IMG/VR virus record: IMGVR_UViG_3300032516_000059
Span: 1 to 42,968 of that record
Length of the DNA: 42,968 nucleotides
Origin: a virus
Strand: one strand, 5' to 3'
Shown here: positions 1 to 9,505 of the stretch, piece after piece
Layout of the letters: every line of letters begins with the position of its first letter
How positions within the stretch are numbered: the first letter of the stretch is position 1
Translations under genes and position numbers: made by a program
Notes under the pieces: generated by a model
Told to the model about the DNA's origin: nothing
Database searches by the model: none
Seen by the model: the letters and a program-made list of their open reading frames with translations, nothing else

Positions 1-1121
1 GCCAGATCTCCGTTAACAAAGTTTCCGCTTACGGCGGCCGAACCCGCTGCTCCCCGGGCTCCTGATAAGTAAATTTTCCAATTCGCTATTGTTCCGCTTC
101 CACCGCTACTCTGAACATCTACCACAAGAGTCGTCCCTGTATAGCTTGTTACCTGGCCATGCATATAATTTGCGTTACTGGCGGCATCTACTATTAAGAT
201 AAATTGCCCAGCCGCAAATTGCTTGCCGGCTTGAGTAGTAAAAGTCTTTGCTCCTGTGCCTATAGCTACGCTTGAGGTTGAGGTTCCTTGTAGTGCTGCG
301 GCATAGGTTTGAGCTAAATCTCTGGCCGCCTCAGCTGCGGTCTGGGCCGCCTCAGCGTTTGTCTCGGCTAATTCCGCATTCGTCTCAGCGGTTTCCGCAT
401 TTGTCTCGGCAAGTTCTGCGTTAGTCTCAGCGGTCTCAGCGTGAGTTTCGGCAAGTTCAGCTGCGGTCTGGGCTATTACGGCCGCATCTCTGGCGTTCTC
501 TGCTGCTAATTGGGCCGCCTCTGCGTTAGTCTCAGCGAGCTCGGCATTTGTTTCGGCAGTTTCAGCGTTGGTTTCTGCCGTTTCAGCATTCGTCTCGGCA
601 GTCTCGGCATGGGTCTCAGCAAGCTCTGCTGCGGTTTGCGCTGCTAAGGCTGCGGTTTTAGCTACATCTATAGCCGCTTTTATTACAGTTATCGTGTTTA
701 TAAAATCATCAAGTCCTGTTAGGGTCGGTGTTTTATCAACGGGATATTTCGGACAACGGCTTAGCTCTTCCGCATGTTGTTGAGTAATCATAGTTAGCTT
801 ATCGAGGGCCGCTTCTATTATATCGGCGTTGAACGAACCCTGAGTGATAAGGTCCAATAACTGAGTCAGAATCTCCACTCGCGTTATAGTCAACTTCATT
901 CCCGTTGCAAGCGGAGCTCCCATGTTGGGGTAGGTCACTGTGGCTGCCCCTACATTTACCGTGTATTCGGTTGTTAGCAACGTGATTACTCCTGCAGCGT
1001 CGGTCAGGTATACCAGTATATCGCTTCCGTCGGTCGTGCTGATCGGAAATGTATACGGGAATACCGTGGCTGCATCCTTTCCGTTGTATACGTGCTTAAT
1101 GGTAGTCGTAGATATGGCCAT
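1..1121 (-). CDS. Tail fibre protein, N-terminal 373 residues (gene cut by the window edge)
   Basis: The frame opens with ATG at 1121 behind a strong AGGAGG five bases upstream and stays open to base 1. The first ~90 residues (MAISTTTIKHVYNGKDAATVFPY...) resemble the virion-attachment domain of T7 gp17-like fibres. Residues ~165-270 are a run of AETNAET-like heptads, a likely trimeric coiled coil, followed by a small beta region and a short collagen-like GARGAAG. It follows the other tail genes, as expected for a receptor-binding fibre anchored to the tail. The last two bases here (GC) join in frame to the open frame at 42968, giving a 414-residue protein if the contig is circular. The N-terminal family assignment is by resemblance; the fibre role is well supported by architecture. 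Confidence 0.85.
   Translation of the reverse strand, partial: MAISTTTIKHVYNGKDAATVFPYTFPISTTDGSDILVYLTDAAGVITLLTTEYTVNVGAATVTYPNMGAPLATGMKLTITRVEILTQLLDLITQGSFNADIIEAALDKLTMITQQHAEELSRCPKYPVDKTPTLTGLDDFINTITVIKAAIDVAKTAALAAQTAAELAETHAETAETNAETAETNAETAETNAELAETNAEAAQLAAENARDAAVIAQTAAELAETHAETAETNAELAETNAETAETNAELAETNAEAAQTAAEAARDLAQTYAAALQGTSTSSVAIGTGAKTFTTQAGKQFAAGQFILIVDAASNANYMHGQVTSYTGTTLVVDVQSSGGSGTIANWKIYLSGARGAAGSAAVSGNFVNGDL
316..640 (-). repeat. Degenerate 21-bp repeats encoding AETNAET heptads
   Basis: About fifteen imperfect 21-base units encode variants of A-E-[TL]-[AN]-x-[AT]-x inside the tail fibre, interrupted near the middle by a QLAAENARDAAV-like segment. A-rich heptads with regular E and T/N are typical of phage fibre stalks. 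Units differ mostly at third codon positions, so the repeat is old or kept by selection on protein rather than a fresh DNA expansion. Confidence 0.75.
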
Positions 1122-1132
1122 TTATTCCTCCT

Positions 1133-4100
1133 TTATTCTGATTCCTCTATCAGATTATTAATGTTATCTATAGCGCTTTGTATGCCCTTTAGCGGGGCTA
1201 TATAGGTTTCCTCTATCCCTTTGTTTATTTCTATGTTGCTCGGCTCTTCTATGCCGGGTATGCGCAGATAGTTTGCGATCGCCTGTATTGAGTAGGCCAG
1301 TTCTTTCATTGTTGATAATACAGGATTATCTGTAATAGCATCTACTATCGGTCCAAGCGTGAATATCTCTATCATGTTCTGCACTACCTGCCCGGCTGAT
1401 TCCGCTACTTTTGCCCATTTAGCGAGTCCTGCGCGGAAGAGCTGGAATGACAGGTATTCCGCTATGCCCCAGATTATAAACTCATAAGATATGATACGCA
1501 TTGCTTTCTTGAAGCCCGCCTGATCCCCGGTTTTCTTGGCATTTACCGCATCCATTATGGTCCTGCGCAGGAGCATGGCGTTTGTTATCCTCCAGCGGAT
1601 CATCTGGAGTATCATGCGTCCATACCAGGTCTGAGCGAACAGAGGGCTTTCCGCTCTCGAGAATATGCTCTGCGTCTTGGCGATATCGTTCTTGAATTTA
1701 CGGTATCTTGCTGGGGATATAATTTCTGTATTCCATTCCTCTGGGGTGAGTTCGCTTACAAAGAGACAGGTCCTTATTTCTATCTCCCCGAGTTTCTGGT
1801 GTATCAGGTCGGCTCGAGTTATGGCCCGGAACATCTGCAGGGCTTTCTGCGCATAGTCAGCGTAGGTGCCTTCCAGTAAACCATGAGTCACTGCAAGCCT
1901 GTATGCTTTTTTGGGGTTCGATAAGAACCGTTGCTTGCCTGTCAGGTATTGCTTAAATCCTGTTAATATAAGGCTATTGGCTTCTCCTGCTATCAGGTTC
2001 TTCATGCCTGACCAGATACCTCCTGGGAGTCCGAGTAGCTTTAGGTATGATAAATCTATAATGTTATCTGCGAGTTTAGGAAGCCAGGCGGCACGTCCGG
2101 TCCGGAATGCGTGGTCTAAGCCTCTGCCTTTTAGGTTCTGCATATATCGTTTTATAAAGAGTGCGTTTTGCCCCTTCAATAGCGTGGTTGTCATCATCTG
2201 CCCGATCGGCAGGATTTGGTCAAGGGCTATTTTGGTCTCTAATAGTGAGGAGTATTCATGCAGTATCTTGCGCAGGTTAGTCGTCGGTTCTATACCGCCC
2301 TTGCGTTGAAGGGCGAAGCGGAAGAATTTTGTGCTGCCTATTACATTCTCGAGCTCTACCAGTATGTTGGTGTCAAGTTCTTCTTTAGCGGCCTGCTCTT
2401 TTATGTATTGCTGGATTGCCCCTATTATCCCGTGCTTTAGTATTTTCTCTGCCAGAGGTTGTTCAAGGTGAGTTACGTAGTTCATCCGATATTTCTTGAG
2501 TAGTCCTGGGCGCTCCTTTGCGGCTTCGAAGTAGTCTTGCAGATATTTTACCACATCTTTTTCTTCGGGGAGCAGATCCACGGCCTCTCCGCCTAATGCC
2601 TTGAATATTTCGTCATTGCCCCGGGTAAATGCACGGCGGATTCGTTCTGCTGTAGAAAGTAGTGCGTTGCGTGCTTTTTCGGCTATCTTTAATAGCTTGT
2701 CGAATGCGCTGTCTGTTCCCTGGACATTGGTATGCGCTTTGGATAGCGTGTCATCCGCCTCATTCATCAGATTCGCTACTATCGGGTTGCCTTCTTTTAT
2801 ATCTACCGCCGGTATAAATTCAAGAGGGATGTGCTTCATTATTCTACCGCCAAGAATATCTTTGTTTATCCCGAATTTTAGTATGGCTATGCGCTTAGGC
2901 ATTACCTCTATGTCTTTGATGTCGCCCATAAGTTTCTTAAGCACGTTGATTTCGTTATCCGATAATAGCCTGTCTCCGCCTTTTAGTACCGATAGGTATT
3001 CTATTACCTTCTGCAGTGCGGGGATTCCGGTGTTCTTCATCTCCCTGATGCCGAGGAATTTCTTTATCCGGGATACGGTGATCTTGGATAGAGACATGGT
3101 GGAGCGTATTCGCTCTATCTTGGCGATCAGCTCTTGCTTCTTGATCTCTGCCTGGCGCTTTTCTTCTTCCTTCTTTAGCCACTCAGTAAATCGTTCACTT
3201 TGTCCTGTAACTCTTTCGGCCACGTAGAGCTCTCCTGGGCCAGTTGCTTTTTCTCCGGTGGGCTGAAGTGGTCCCATAGTCCATTCAGGACCAAGACTAA
3301 ACCCGATAAGGCTGATAATTTCATCTCTTCCTCTCCTTTCGGCAACGGCTCTTACAGACTTCTCTATGTTATAGGGTAGTTTGTGGGCGCGCAGCCATTT
3401 TATCAATTCCGGTTCTGCGTTGTTGGTATATATAATCTTTACTCCTGTTTTTACCAGGGGCAGGAGGTGTGCTTCCAGGTTCTTCTTGTGACCTTCCCAA
3501 GTGTTGTCTTCGGAGCCTACAGTGTATGTGCCGGCTTCTTCTGTGGGATTCAGGTACTGTGGGTCTACGAGGACCACGGTTTCCTTAGCGTTTACTGTGC
3601 CTGCGTTCAAGTCTTGAACAAGCTTGTCCATTGCTTCCCAGGCGTCTTGTTGGGTGACCGGCATTCCTTGGTCGCGTTTTAGTTCTATATCAAATTTATC
3701 CTGCAGGTCTACCAGCCTACTTAAGATATCCTCGATGTAGGCGTGCCCTTTTTCTTTGCGCACTATTCCCTGAGCCTGATAGACATCAAAGGTTTCCAAG
3801 AAGAAGTACTTGGCGCTGGATTCAGGGGATACATACTTATCGGCTGCGGCCTCTGTCTTCAAGATATCCCAGAATTCCTCGATTACTTCCTTGGCGAAGT
3901 AGTACCTTTCACGCTGGAGCCCTAATTTCAGCCAGGTGTTCATCATCTCCAGGGCGTCTGCATCATCCTTGGCTTTCGGCAGACCGAAGGCGTTTTCCAT
4001 AACAGCAGTGAAGTCGGTCATGATCTTGGCCAGTGCCGTCTTCATTACCTTCTGTTTCTCGGGGTCCTTTACATTCTTGGCGTAGTTATACCGCTCATCG

Positions 4101-7100
4101 GTTAGCTCGTTGAAGTTGTAGTCGACAGCTGGGATGCCCGGGAAGAGTCCTGCCCGGTACCCTTTGGCGCCTCCCCATAGGTCATATACCTTGGCTACCC
4201 CTAAGCGCAGGGCGTTCTTTAGCGCCTTAGTCAGCCGGGATAGCACTTCGGCCTTGTTGCCAAGTAGGGAGAACGGCATATTCCTGAATATGGCTGATCT
4301 CTCTTCGTAGTCTATATCTTCCTTTTCGGAGATGACAGAGCCGTTTCCAATGCCTGTTATTGCCCGCTCAGGCTTTGCTGGCTTCATTTTCTTGGGTTTG
4401 CCGAGCCCCAGCCCTCTCTTTTGGGCTTTTGACGGCGTACGGCCTGCGCGAGCCTCTATTTCGTCATTAAAATATGATTCTATCAGAGCTATTACATCGT
4501 TATCGTTTTCTATTGGGAATCCCATCCCATTTAATTCTGTTAGGGTATCTGGCGTTGTGCCTTCGCCCTCTTTAGCCCAGAGCCAGGGGAGGAATTTTAA
4601 TTTGGAGTATTCTCCTTTTTGGCGTAATCCTGGCTTTAACTTACCAGTCAGGAACGATTTCAACGGCCTCTTTCTTCCTTGCTCTTCCTCATTTACAGCT
4701 TTTTCCATCTCTTCACGCATGTCATCGGCTATCTCCTGCAGGTGCGCGTATGTCCACATCTCGGTTTTCTTTACGTCCTCTATGTCTTCCCCGAGTTCTT
4801 TGGCGATCTGCGCCAGGGTCTTGCCTTCGTCAAGGTATTTCTTCAGGAATTCCCGTTCTGATTCTAAAAGCTGGCTGGTTATATCAGGGGTGTTTAGTAG
4901 CACCATCTCTTCTTTATGCTGCGCCTGGCGAGGCTTAGGAGTCTCTTCGCCTTCCGGTCCTGCGGCCACGGCGGTCTTGGGTGGCTTGGCTGGGGGCACC
5001 TTCCCCTCACCTGTGGGTATAAGTTTTGTTGGGCTCTCTTTAGCACTGGCTAATTCCATGTGTACATGCTTTGGAGTCAAGCTTGTATCTTCTACATTCA
5101 GTCCTACCTGTTGAGCTGCGGCCACAATATCTTCTTGAGATATTCCTGTTGCTCTCCAGTCTACATCCGCCGCCTTGCCCTGCAAGTGTACGCTCTTTTC
5201 TGCGGGGGTGTAGCCTCTTTTCTTAAGGTTTTTATTATACTTCTCTGTCCGGTATCCACTACTCACTGCAAGGCGAGTTTGCAAGATATCCTGCATCTCG
5301 TTCATTTTATCTATAAGTTCCTGGTCTACAAGTATCTGATCTTCCGGTAGCGGTTCCTCTTGCTGGTTAAAATCTGCCTTGGTAAGTGGGCGTGGATGCG
5401 TTAATCCGCCGGCTTTTGGTTGCTCTCCTTCTCCAAGCATCTTGCCCTTTAGCTTGGTTAGCTCTCCTGTATATACCGTCAGTTGCTTGCCGTCCTGCAG
5501 GCGCACCTTGTTGGGAACGAGGTTACCTTCGGAGTCATAGACAGGCAATACTCGATATTCCTTTCCCTTAGGAAGATTCACTATCTCGCCTCTGGTGTTA
5601 AATATATTGACAGCTTCGTCCATGCGGAATATCTTTATGCCCTTGAATTCTAACTGCGGGACGCCTGTTTCTTTTGTCATCTTCCCGAAGATAGGCTGAC
5701 CTTCGCCAAGTAGGGCTTGCTTCATTCCGGGGGTTATGGTGAGGGATTGCTGGGTTTCTCTGCCGGATAGCTCTCTTTCATAAAAAGCCACTATTCTTTG
5801 TGCTCCCTCTATTACCCTCTTAGGAATACCTTGCCCTACATCCATCTCGTCTGCCAGAACCAGATCTCCGTTAGAATCATAAAACCCTATCGTATTTCCT
5901 TCAGGGGAGATCTCTGGTTCAAGATTGTATTTTCTTAATTCGTCAAACTCAAGATTGAACCTGGACCTTAAATCCTCTTTCGTTGGTTTATTAACAACGT
6001 TTATCTCTACCGCCTTCACCTGCGCCCCGAATTTCTTGGCGTAGTCGTTGAGCCAATTAGGTATCTGCTTATCATATAGGTTTATAGCCCAGAAACCGCC
6101 GACCTTGAGGTTCTCGCCTTCGATTACTCTTGTGTCTTCGTATTCTTTAGTAGTGCCATAATACTTTGGGAATTCTTTTCTGGTCATCTGCCTACCTTCA
6201 TTGTTTCTTATTCTCTCTGCTATTTCTTTGCCGAAGTAGTCGTCGAGTTTTTTATCATTCATATCCTTAGACTCAAGTATCTGGTCATTTTTTATTATCT
6301 CTACTTCGGTATCGTCTACTCCGTGGCGTATGTAGTGGATTTTGTCTATATACTTCGCCAGGTTATAATGGTCTTGGGTCTGCGCTCCGGTTGCCCAGGA
6401 GACCATATCGTATCCGTTCTCTGCGGCATAGCGCAGGACACGCTTCAAGGCTATCTCAAGCCAGCGTTCTACGGCTGGATGATGCGGAGCTCTTGTTTGT
6501 CCTCTTCTTAGTGCCAGCATCCAGTCGCTTTGGAATTCCTCGACGAATAAAATCTTCTCTCCGTTGGGACCTATTCTGTCGGTCATGCGGACATGGGCGA
6601 AGACATTCTTTTCATCCCAGTGGCCGCCCGTAAATTCTATGGATGGCTTGGTTTGCTTGACCATTACTGTCGTGGTTCCCGGGCGATTCTGGTCATATTC
6701 AGGGATTACTGTCTGCTGGTCCGGCAATACCTCGGTGAGGGAATAGCCTTTTCCGTCAACATAAACTCTTGTTGATCCTGGCCCGGTTATCTGACCTGGA
6801 TTTCGGACGTATTGATATGGCGCATGCATGCCTCCTGTTAGAGATTGGCCTACTCCGTTTACCACGAATTTCTGGGTGTGATGCGTGCCCATTCTCTGTA
6901 CTTCATAGGGGAATACATAAGCCTCGGTCCATACCACATTCCTTGAGCCTTCAAGGAATTTTAGGGCATTGAATGTCTTTTGGGTTACTCTCTTGCTGAA
7001 TTCTTCCCAGCTGAGCTTATACCCTACTCCCTCCCATTGTCCTTTTTTCCCTACTGGGCATCGGAGATATTCTCTTTCAAGCCCGGCGAAGTTATGCCGA

Positions 7101-9505
7101 GCGCCTCCTCCGACTTTTTTTGCGACCATTGTCGTCTGTAGCTTGCTGGGGAGTTGCAGGAGCATCTCGCGATAGTTCTTTCCTCCTGGCACGATCCACT
7201 TGCTGTATTTAGTAGGTTTCTTTGCAACTACTGCCTCGAGTTCTGCGCGCGATTTGGCAGATTCAAGGGTTGTCCAGAAATCCCCGGGAGAAAGACTCGA
7301 TCCGTTTGGTTTAGTAATTATAAATTTACCTCCCTCCACGTTTTCTGATGGAATTTGGGTTATCTTCCAGCCTCCTGGTTCTATGATTGATTTGGCTCCC
7401 GCAACAGCGTATGGTCTCCAGTCAAGTTTCGGGGCCGTCTGTCCTTCCGGGAGTTCCATGCGTCTATATTTATCCTCTACGGATTTCATTGCAGCATAAA
7501 TTCTTCCGCCTGGGTCTGTATATTCGCCCCTATCTATGAAAGCCTTTAATTCAACGGACGTCATCATGTCTCCAGTTTCAACATCTCTAAATAATATCGG
7601 GGAATATCCGGGACCTTCTTCGTCGTTAGTTTCTATGGTCCATCCACTCTCTTGAAGCACTTTTGCCTCGGGGTACTTGGTAACATCTATGGCTACGGGT
7701 TGCTCGCCCTTCATCGTCTCTTCTATAGTCAGGCGGTTTTCTTGAAGATAATCAAGGAGCTCTAATTTATTTACTTTGTCTTTTCCTTTAAAGAAGTCCT
7801 CTATGCCAGACCATTGTATCTCTTCTAAGGATATCTGGGCGTTCCTTATTATCCCGCGCACCTGCTCTACCGATGCGTTCTCCGGCATCTTCTCTGCCAG
7901 AGAGGCCGCCATCTTACTGTAGAATATAGGCTCCAGCTCGTAGGGATGCGTTATCCCGCCAGCCATTGGTTGCTCCCCTCTGTACAGGTGGGTCAGGGGT
8001 TCGACTATTGTGTGTCCATCTATATCTATGTGAGCGGTGTTGCCTACTATGTCTATGATCTCCCCTGTTTTTGTTATCCCTTCCTCATTGGTAAAGCTTA
8101 TCGTCTCTCCGATATCAGGAATAGTCGAGGGAGCTGTTTTTCCGTTAGTGCGTAGAAAATAAATCCCTCCCTCTGCCTGGCGGTTTTTATAGTAGTATTC
8201 AGCTATGGCTTGGGTTGCTATTTCAGCCAGCCTATGTTTTTGCTCTATTCTCTCCGCTATCCTCCCAGGAGTATCGAGCGCCATGTATCCGGCTTGCGCC
8301 AGTCCGCCGAATGCGGTGATCCCCAGGGTCTCCGTAAGCAGGCGTTCTGTGCCCTCTGGTGTGAATAGTGGGGCTTTAAATGGCCTGCCTTCTATGGGGG
8401 CCTGGAATACCTCTGCGAGCTCTTCTTCGAATACTTCTCCTACGACACCGTTCCAGCCTGCAGTTTTAAATGCCTTAGCGAGCGCTCCTGGGGTCTTAAA
8501 TCCATGTATGGCGGCCCACTTGGCAAGGGTGGATGCTTTCAGGAATTTCATCGGCTTGGTCAGTAGCCCTCCGGCGTATTCTGTCACATAGTCTACTACC
8601 GTGGTTCCTATGGCTTTGCTTAATGCTGTGGAGAACGATATATCTTTTTCGTCCGCCAATAGTTTAGTAATGTCTGGGTGCTCGAGTTGCTCTGCGTTAG
8701 GTATCAGATAGTCTGCCGTGCGCTCACCTATCTCGGGCAGGTTAGCCATGCCTTGGGCCGCAGCTCCTATTGATACGCTCACTACCTTGCTCAGGGTCCT
8801 ATTCAAGCCTTGGCGCACGGTTTCGTATATCGGCTTTTGGATCGCCTGGCGTATGGGGTTTAGCATGACGAATTCGGCTATGAAGGTTGGCATCTCACCT
8901 ACCATCTTCCCTACATTATACCCCATGCCTCGCTTGTCCTCTATGCTTTGAGCGCGGTATCTATCCAATAGAGCCTGCTCTCCTCCGCTCAAGGTTTCTC
9001 CGGCTTCAGCTTTATTAGCGGCGTTCATTGCGTCTACTAATTCTACGGTGGCTTTTATTGATCCTGAGAATGGGGCGAGCTTCTCCGGCTCACTTAGTAC
9101 ATCGCTTACTCCTGACCACAGTTCTTCCAGGAAGGCGGGTTCTTTTTCTAAGCGTTTGAGTGCGCCCTGGTATATGTTTATGCTTCGCTGAATGTTATCT
9201 TTCTGCTTCTCCCATTCTTCAGTGCGAGAGTAGGAGTCAGCCCGGTCGAAGTATCCCTGCTCTTCTACGGTCTGGAGTTCTTTCTGCAGGCGAGGTATTT
9301 CTTTTTGGGCTATAGTTTTGCGCAGTAGATTCCAGTCTGTCTTTACTGGTGCCGTTTGGGCGATGCCTGTGAGCTTGGTCATTTCGTTTTCTACTTCCTC
9401 AACGGTTGTGGGGCGGGCGGTAGCGAGGTCAAATTGAGGCAGTTCATATAGACCGTCTCTGTTTTTTATTACAGGAGTCGCTGTTTTTATGTTAAAGTCG
9501 CTCAT
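1133..9505 (-). CDS. Giant polyvalent virion protein (2,790 aa) with LPP, M15 peptidase and adenine-methyltransferase-like domains
   Basis: This sits where T7 has gp16, directly after gp13/14/15-like genes (ATGA overlap with the gp15-like gene), so it is probably an internal protein ejected with the DNA. Segments in order: a hydrophobic Gly/Ala-rich region (~170-380); a large-polyvalent-protein domain at ~950-1070 (GGHWDEKNV, FVEEFQSDW, ALKRVLRYAAENGYD); an M15-type D,D-carboxypeptidase fold at ~1380-1486 (SGYRT, HLQGKAADV, HVHMEL metal ligands); a helix-turn-helix-like stretch at ~1560-1600; a D12/Dam-class methyltransferase-like region at ~1735-2070 (LGNKAEVLSRL, DLWGGAKG as motif I, VDPQY where DPPY is usual); and a mainly helical C terminus with hydrophobic stretches at ~2480-2750. 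Likely roles, inferred from the families: local wall digestion during entry and protection of incoming DNA. The DPQY variant leaves methylation activity uncertain. Confidence 0.8.
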   Translation of the reverse strand: MSDFNIKTATPVIKNRDGLYELPQFDLATARPTTVEEVENEMTKLTGIAQTAPVKTDWNLLRKTIAQKEIPRLQKELQTVEEQGYFDRADSYSRTEEWEKQKDNIQRSINIYQGALKRLEKEPAFLEELWSGVSDVLSEPEKLAPFSGSIKATVELVDAMNAANKAEAGETLSGGEQALLDRYRAQSIEDKRGMGYNVGKMVGEMPTFIAEFVMLNPIRQAIQKPIYETVRQGLNRTLSKVVSVSIGAAAQGMANLPEIGERTADYLIPNAEQLEHPDITKLLADEKDISFSTALSKAIGTTVVDYVTEYAGGLLTKPMKFLKASTLAKWAAIHGFKTPGALAKAFKTAGWNGVVGEVFEEELAEVFQAPIEGRPFKAPLFTPEGTERLLTETLGITAFGGLAQAGYMALDTPGRIAERIEQKHRLAEIATQAIAEYYYKNRQAEGGIYFLRTNGKTAPSTIPDIGETISFTNEEGITKTGEIIDIVGNTAHIDIDGHTIVEPLTHLYRGEQPMAGGITHPYELEPIFYSKMAASLAEKMPENASVEQVRGIIRNAQISLEEIQWSGIEDFFKGKDKVNKLELLDYLQENRLTIEETMKGEQPVAIDVTKYPEAKVLQESGWTIETNDEEGPGYSPILFRDVETGDMMTSVELKAFIDRGEYTDPGGRIYAAMKSVEDKYRRMELPEGQTAPKLDWRPYAVAGAKSIIEPGGWKITQIPSENVEGGKFIITKPNGSSLSPGDFWTTLESAKSRAELEAVVAKKPTKYSKWIVPGGKNYREMLLQLPSKLQTTMVAKKVGGGARHNFAGLEREYLRCPVGKKGQWEGVGYKLSWEEFSKRVTQKTFNALKFLEGSRNVVWTEAYVFPYEVQRMGTHHTQKFVVNGVGQSLTGGMHAPYQYVRNPGQITGPGSTRVYVDGKGYSLTEVLPDQQTVIPEYDQNRPGTTTVMVKQTKPSIEFTGGHWDEKNVFAHVRMTDRIGPNGEKILFVEEFQSDWMLALRRGQTRAPHHPAVERWLEIALKRVLRYAAENGYDMVSWATGAQTQDHYNLAKYIDKIHYIRHGVDDTEVEIIKNDQILESKDMNDKKLDDYFGKEIAERIRNNEGRQMTRKEFPKYYGTTKEYEDTRVIEGENLKVGGFWAINLYDKQIPNWLNDYAKKFGAQVKAVEINVVNKPTKEDLRSRFNLEFDELRKYNLEPEISPEGNTIGFYDSNGDLVLADEMDVGQGIPKRVIEGAQRIVAFYERELSGRETQQSLTITPGMKQALLGEGQPIFGKMTKETGVPQLEFKGIKIFRMDEAVNIFNTRGEIVNLPKGKEYRVLPVYDSEGNLVPNKVRLQDGKQLTVYTGELTKLKGKMLGEGEQPKAGGLTHPRPLTKADFNQQEEPLPEDQILVDQELIDKMNEMQDILQTRLAVSSGYRTEKYNKNLKKRGYTPAEKSVHLQGKAADVDWRATGISQEDIVAAAQQVGLNVEDTSLTPKHVHMELASAKESPTKLIPTGEGKVPPAKPPKTAVAAGPEGEETPKPRQAQHKEEMVLLNTPDITSQLLESEREFLKKYLDEGKTLAQIAKELGEDIEDVKKTEMWTYAHLQEIADDMREEMEKAVNEEEQGRKRPLKSFLTGKLKPGLRQKGEYSKLKFLPWLWAKEGEGTTPDTLTELNGMGFPIENDNDVIALIESYFNDEIEARAGRTPSKAQKRGLGLGKPKKMKPAKPERAITGIGNGSVISEKEDIDYEERSAIFRNMPFSLLGNKAEVLSRLTKALKNALRLGVAKVYDLWGGAKGYRAGLFPGIPAVDYNFNELTDERYNYAKNVKDPEKQKVMKTALAKIMTDFTAVMENAFGLPKAKDDADALEMMNTWLKLGLQRERYYFAKEVIEEFWDILKTEAAADKYVSPESSAKYFFLETFDVYQAQGIVRKEKGHAYIEDILSRLVDLQDKFDIELKRDQGMPVTQQDAWEAMDKLVQDLNAGTVNAKETVVLVDPQYLNPTEEAGTYTVGSEDNTWEGHKKNLEAHLLPLVKTGVKIIYTNNAEPELIKWLRAHKLPYNIEKSVRAVAERRGRDEIISLIGFSLGPEWTMGPLQPTGEKATGPGELYVAERVTGQSERFTEWLKKEEEKRQAEIKKQELIAKIERIRSTMSLSKITVSRIKKFLGIREMKNTGIPALQKVIEYLSVLKGGDRLLSDNEINVLKKLMGDIKDIEVMPKRIAILKFGINKDILGGRIMKHIPLEFIPAVDIKEGNPIVANLMNEADDTLSKAHTNVQGTDSAFDKLLKIAEKARNALLSTAERIRRAFTRGNDEIFKALGGEAVDLLPEEKDVVKYLQDYFEAAKERPGLLKKYRMNYVTHLEQPLAEKILKHGIIGAIQQYIKEQAAKEELDTNILVELENVIGSTKFFRFALQRKGGIEPTTNLRKILHEYSSLLETKIALDQILPIGQMMTTTLLKGQNALFIKRYMQNLKGRGLDHAFRTGRAAWLPKLADNIIDLSYLKLLGLPGGIWSGMKNLIAGEANSLILTGFKQYLTGKQRFLSNPKKAYRLAVTHGLLEGTYADYAQKALQMFRAITRADLIHQKLGEIEIRTCLFVSELTPEEWNTEIISPARYRKFKNDIAKTQSIFSRAESPLFAQTWYGRMILQMIRWRITNAMLLRRTIMDAVNAKKTGDQAGFKKAMRIISYEFIIWGIAEYLSFQLFRAGLAKWAKVAESAGQVVQNMIEIFTLGPIVDAITDNPVLSTMKELAYSIQAIANYLRIPGIEEPSNIEINKGIEETYIAPLKGIQSAIDNINNLIEESE

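Noticed and set aside
316-640. Fibre heptad repeats as a CRISPR array or phase-variation tract
   Set aside because: Units are contiguous, imperfect and in frame with coding; there are no spacers.
2955-3182. Minus-strand 75-codon frame inside the giant protein gene
   Set aside because: Arg/Glu/Gln-rich second-frame shadow without ribosome site or motif; the same holds for similar minus-strand frames at 14550-14744, 15333-15551, 18060-18356, 23126-23317, 24721-24960, 24988-25257, 32900-33160 and 36508-36690.
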